A stretch of 64,000 nt of DNA. Source: Salvelinus alpinus. Taxonomy: Eukaryota; Chordata; Actinopteri; Salmoniformes; Salmonidae. The stretch's first letter is position 1. Each line of letters opens with the position of its first letter. Location of the stretch: the NCBI RefSeq assembly GCF_045679555.1, contig NC_092110.1, forward strand, positions 3,611,390 through 3,675,389. Reading direction: 5' to 3'. The position numbers and the translations under genes were made by a program. Below are positions 63,601 to 64,000 of this stretch, in pieces. A model generated the notes under the pieces. That model was not told the DNA's origin. It saw only the letters and a program-made list of their open reading frames with translations, and did no database searches.

Positions 63601-63984
63601 GGTAAGCAGCCCAAGGATGGAAAGAAGCCAGAACCATGCAAACCTATCCTTAAAGTGGAGTACAAAACGACAAGAGCTGGGTGAGTGATTGGTTGTCCTA
63701 ATAAGCAATAATAAATATAAGCTAGACCAGGGACCCACACGTGGTGCCATCTGGGGCCCTGTCCTGCGACACACTTAACCATATGATAGGTCTTGTATTG
63801 TTTATTTAATTTACTTGTTTATTATCTAGGAATGCCTTCGTGATCATGTCTGGAGGCCTGTCCTATGACACAGGGTGCAGGAGAGCCTGTCTGACAGTGA
63901 TGCATGGGAAGAGTACTGCCCTCCTGGAGATGGACTATCCCATCGTAGACTTCCTCACGCTCTGCGAAACACCATATCCAAATG
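48500..63984 (+). CDS. stxbp5: syntaxin-binding protein 5 (tomosyn), first ten exons
   Basis: Tomosyn is a cytosolic WD40 protein related to lethal giant larvae; its C-terminal SNARE-like part binds syntaxin and SNAP-25 and restrains vesicle priming. The exons are 48500-48634, 49369-49466, 56901-56982, 58659-58759, 59771-59905, 61259-61322, 61438-61521, 61928-62051, 63602-63680 and 63830-63984, giving about 352 residues with consistent phases and GT-AG borders. They cover the start of the N-terminal WD40 propeller; the SNARE motif lies outside. Start [14 protein letters not shown] and [18 protein letters not shown] match tomosyn. STXBP5L is the alternative, but QSEHFQLCK and synteny with grm1-rab32 favour stxbp5. 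No lesion seen. Confidence 0.95.
49369..49466 (+). CDS. stxbp5: stxbp5 exon 2
   Basis: Acceptor cttcag|A; reads [20 protein letters not shown]; donor ct|gtatct. The donor was chosen because it restores [12 protein letters not shown] with the next exon. Confidence 0.9.
50628..50765 (+). repeat. tRNA-derived SINE
   Basis: cgacgggtagcctagaggtt, then agagtgttgggccag, is a tRNA-like head; the body includes ccttgaggaagacacttaac. Related to 30333-30556. Confidence 0.7.
50839..52387 (-). mobile_element. Tc1-like transposon with broken transposase
   Basis: cagtgcattcagtaagtatt and gaatactttacgaatgcact inverted ends, flanked by TA. Reverse-strand transposase pieces: [20 protein letters not shown] at 51772-51981 (DNA-binding), [18 protein letters not shown] (second Asp) and [17 protein letters not shown] (third acidic position reads Lys) at 51124-51462. 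Same family as 9030-12257. Confidence 0.9.
52952..53839 (+). mobile_element. Tc1-like element with partial transposase
   Basis: ctgaacaaaaatataaacac and gttttatatttttgttcagt inverted ends. + strand frame 53098-53472 contains [20 protein letters not shown] and [20 protein letters not shown]. The second catalytic position reads Glu where Asp is usual. Confidence 0.85.
54594..55425 (-). mobile_element. Tc1-like element, TGTACACTCAG family
   Basis: ttgagtgtacaaaacattag at the left and catacactcagtgtatac at the right. Reverse-strand pieces such as [16 protein letters not shown] and [10 protein letters not shown] at 54749-54976 are transposase remnants. Confidence 0.8.
55495..55865. mobile_element. 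composite repeat scrap (hAT-like text, Tc1 end)
   Basis: A C-run and (CA)n at 55517-55543, then text matching 37850-37960 (aattccaccatgataacaag), a T-run, and a terminal tgttttgtacactcagttta at 55841-55860. Confidence 0.55.
56190..56297. mobile_element. MITE, AGTGCACTA family, near-complete
   Basis: tcccaaatggcaccctattc to gaatagggtgccatttggga, with TAGTGtACTACTTTTGACCAG and an inverted right half. Confidence 0.92.
56901..56982 (+). CDS. stxbp5: stxbp5 exon 3
   Basis: Acceptor gtttag|T; reads [26 protein letters not shown]; donor gag|gtgagt. Confidence 0.93.
57083..57226. mobile_element. short palindromic MITE
   Basis: tgtcctttctgctc, ccttctcgaaaggcatttga and the inverted caaTGCCTTTTGAGAAGG, gagaaaggaca indicate nested inverted repeats. 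Confidence 0.6.
57390..58308. mobile_element. TTAA-flanked non-autonomous element, 919 bp
   Basis: AGGGTAGGTAGCAT at the left and ATGCTTCCTACCCT at the right, with TTAA at 57386-57389 and 58309-58312, as for piggyBac-type insertions. The interior has repeated ctgctaacgttag motifs but no frame. Confidence 0.8.
58659..58759 (+). CDS. stxbp5: stxbp5 exon 4
   Basis: Acceptor caacag|G; reads [20 protein letters not shown], a WD-repeat segment; donor ag|gtacgt. Confidence 0.95.
58917..59018. mobile_element. MITE, AGTGCACTA family
   Basis: tccaaaatggcaccctattc to gaatagggtgcaaagctggg. Confidence 0.85.
59165..59262. mobile_element. MITE, AGTGCACTA family, diverged
   Basis: gaaatggcaccgtcttcatt, TATAGTGCACTACATTTGACC, and a right end tatcattttggacaca. 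Confidence 0.8.
59357..59509. repeat. short inverted repeat
   Basis: TGTAGGTTCACCTGT (59357-59371) is exactly inverted at 59495-59509, with flanking AAATACTGTA / CAGTATTTG also pairing. Confidence 0.8.
59628..59742. mobile_element. MITE, AGTGCACTA family
   Basis: ccgaaatggcaccctattcc and an inverted ggaatagcatgccatttgcg right end, with CTACTTTTGACCAG and its inverse between. Confidence 0.9.
59771..59905 (+). CDS. stxbp5: stxbp5 exon 5
   Basis: Acceptor ctacag|G; reads [45 protein letters not shown]; donor ct|gtgagt. Confidence 0.95.
59933..60144. repeat. 106-bp tandem duplication containing a MITE
   Basis: ttatctgcttaggtttctat starts both copies (59933 and 60039). Each copy includes a short AGTGCACTA-type MITE (tcccaaatgacatcctattc to tggtgccatttgggacg). 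No mismatch seen by eye. Confidence 0.92.
60227..61120. mobile_element. hAT-like element with an internal palindrome
   Basis: Ends CAAGGGTTTTAAACC and (inverted) GGTTGAAGACCCCTG. 8-bp target duplication atttagac (60219-60226) / acttagac (61121-61128), one mismatch. Between, 60636-60885 forms a long inverted repeat (GTTCAGGATGAGTACAG / CTGTACTCATCCTGAAC; CAAAAGGACTAATTCGA and inverse). No transposase. Confidence 0.75.
61259..61322 (+). CDS. stxbp5: stxbp5 exon 6
   Basis: Acceptor ccttag|G; reads [21 protein letters not shown]; donor aag|gtagga. Confidence 0.95.
61438..61521 (+). CDS. stxbp5: stxbp5 exon 7
   Basis: Acceptor ggcag|A; reads [28 protein letters not shown]; donor gag|gtaagg. Confidence 0.95.
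61928..62051 (+). CDS. stxbp5: stxbp5 exon 8
   Basis: Acceptor ctccag|G; reads [41 protein letters not shown]; donor g|gtacgt. Confidence 0.95.
62110..63478 (+). mobile_element. RSg-1-like LINE, 5'-truncated
   Basis: Frame 62400-63116 encodes non-LTR reverse transcriptase: [51 protein letters not shown] (catalytic FADD) and [18 protein letters not shown]. Earlier parts ([14 protein letters not shown] at 62160; [20 protein letters not shown] at 62320) are in other frames. The 3' tail ends ttgtattcagcgcatgtgac, with a short repeat of gcg.gtgacaaatacaattt at 63430-63475. It lies in stxbp5 intron 8, same strand as the gene. Confidence 0.88.
63602..63680 (+). CDS. stxbp5: stxbp5 exon 9
   Basis: Acceptor ctcag|G; reads [25 protein letters not shown]; donor gg|gtgagt. 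Confidence 0.93.
63830..63984 (+). CDS. stxbp5: stxbp5 exon 10
   Basis: Acceptor atctag|G; reads [51 protein letters not shown]; donor g|gtgagt. The gene continues beyond the window. Confidence 0.95.
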
Positions 63985-64000
63985 GTGAGTTAGAGTTTTA

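Noticed and set aside
63312-63782. 156-codon minus frame near stxbp5 exon 9
   Set aside because: Spans a LINE tail, an intron and antisense of exon 9; no domain.

Overview
The window is a stretch of a salmonid fish nuclear genome (trout, salmon or char; the species cannot be told from the sequence alone). The evidence is spliced vertebrate genes with GT-AG introns embedded in repeats typical of salmonids: many Tc1-like elements, tRNA- and 5S-derived SINEs, RSg-1-like and L2-like LINEs, and a MITE family with the core AGTGCACTA.

Three protein genes lie in the same order and on the same (+) strand as on human chromosome 6q24. (1) grm1, metabotropic glutamate receptor 1, at 1-17117. Its 5' exons lie outside the window; the eight exons present are intact and their phases agree. 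(2) A Rab32/38-family gene at 18591-31673 that is a decayed pseudogene: two 1-bp frameshifts, a stop codon, and loss of the start of exon 2 to a MITE. (3) stxbp5 (tomosyn) at 48500-63984, whose first ten exons encode about 352 residues of the WD40 region and continue past the window edge. A receptor, a melanosome/lysosome-related-organelle Rab and a SNARE regulator are linked by ancient synteny, not as an operon. Androglobin, which I recall lying between RAB32 and STXBP5 in mammals, was not seen.

The rest is mainly mobile DNA. Intron 1 of the rab32 pseudogene holds a 7.9-kb endogenous retrovirus (18859-26781). It has two 518-bp LTRs that look identical, a 4-bp target duplication (ATGG) and a primer site matching initiator tRNA-Met. 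Its gag-pol region is heavily deleted, and its env region carries two different TM-like modules in tandem. Hairpins followed by polypurine tracts occur at its 3' end and at one internal site. Intron 2 of the pseudogene is a large interrupted inverted duplication, one arm of which was later split by an L2-like LINE with a 550-codon open frame.

Between rab32 and stxbp5 (31.7-48.5 kb) lie a broken RSg-1-like LINE, several Tc1 fossils, two related solo LTRs, a 2.5-kb hAT-like element inside an older MITE, a 0.6-kb purine-only minisatellite, and a Sleeping-Beauty-type Tc1 copy that is largely readable but inactivated. The grm1 introns contain a decoy duplicate of a receptor exon next to a Ty3/Gypsy integrase fragment, a stack of transposons nested at least four deep, and TTAA-flanked MITEs. 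The stxbp5 introns contain further Tc1, TTAA-flanked and hAT-like elements, an exact-looking 106-bp tandem duplication and another RSg-1-like LINE.

All identifications come from reading the sequence and from recalled family knowledge. No database search was run.
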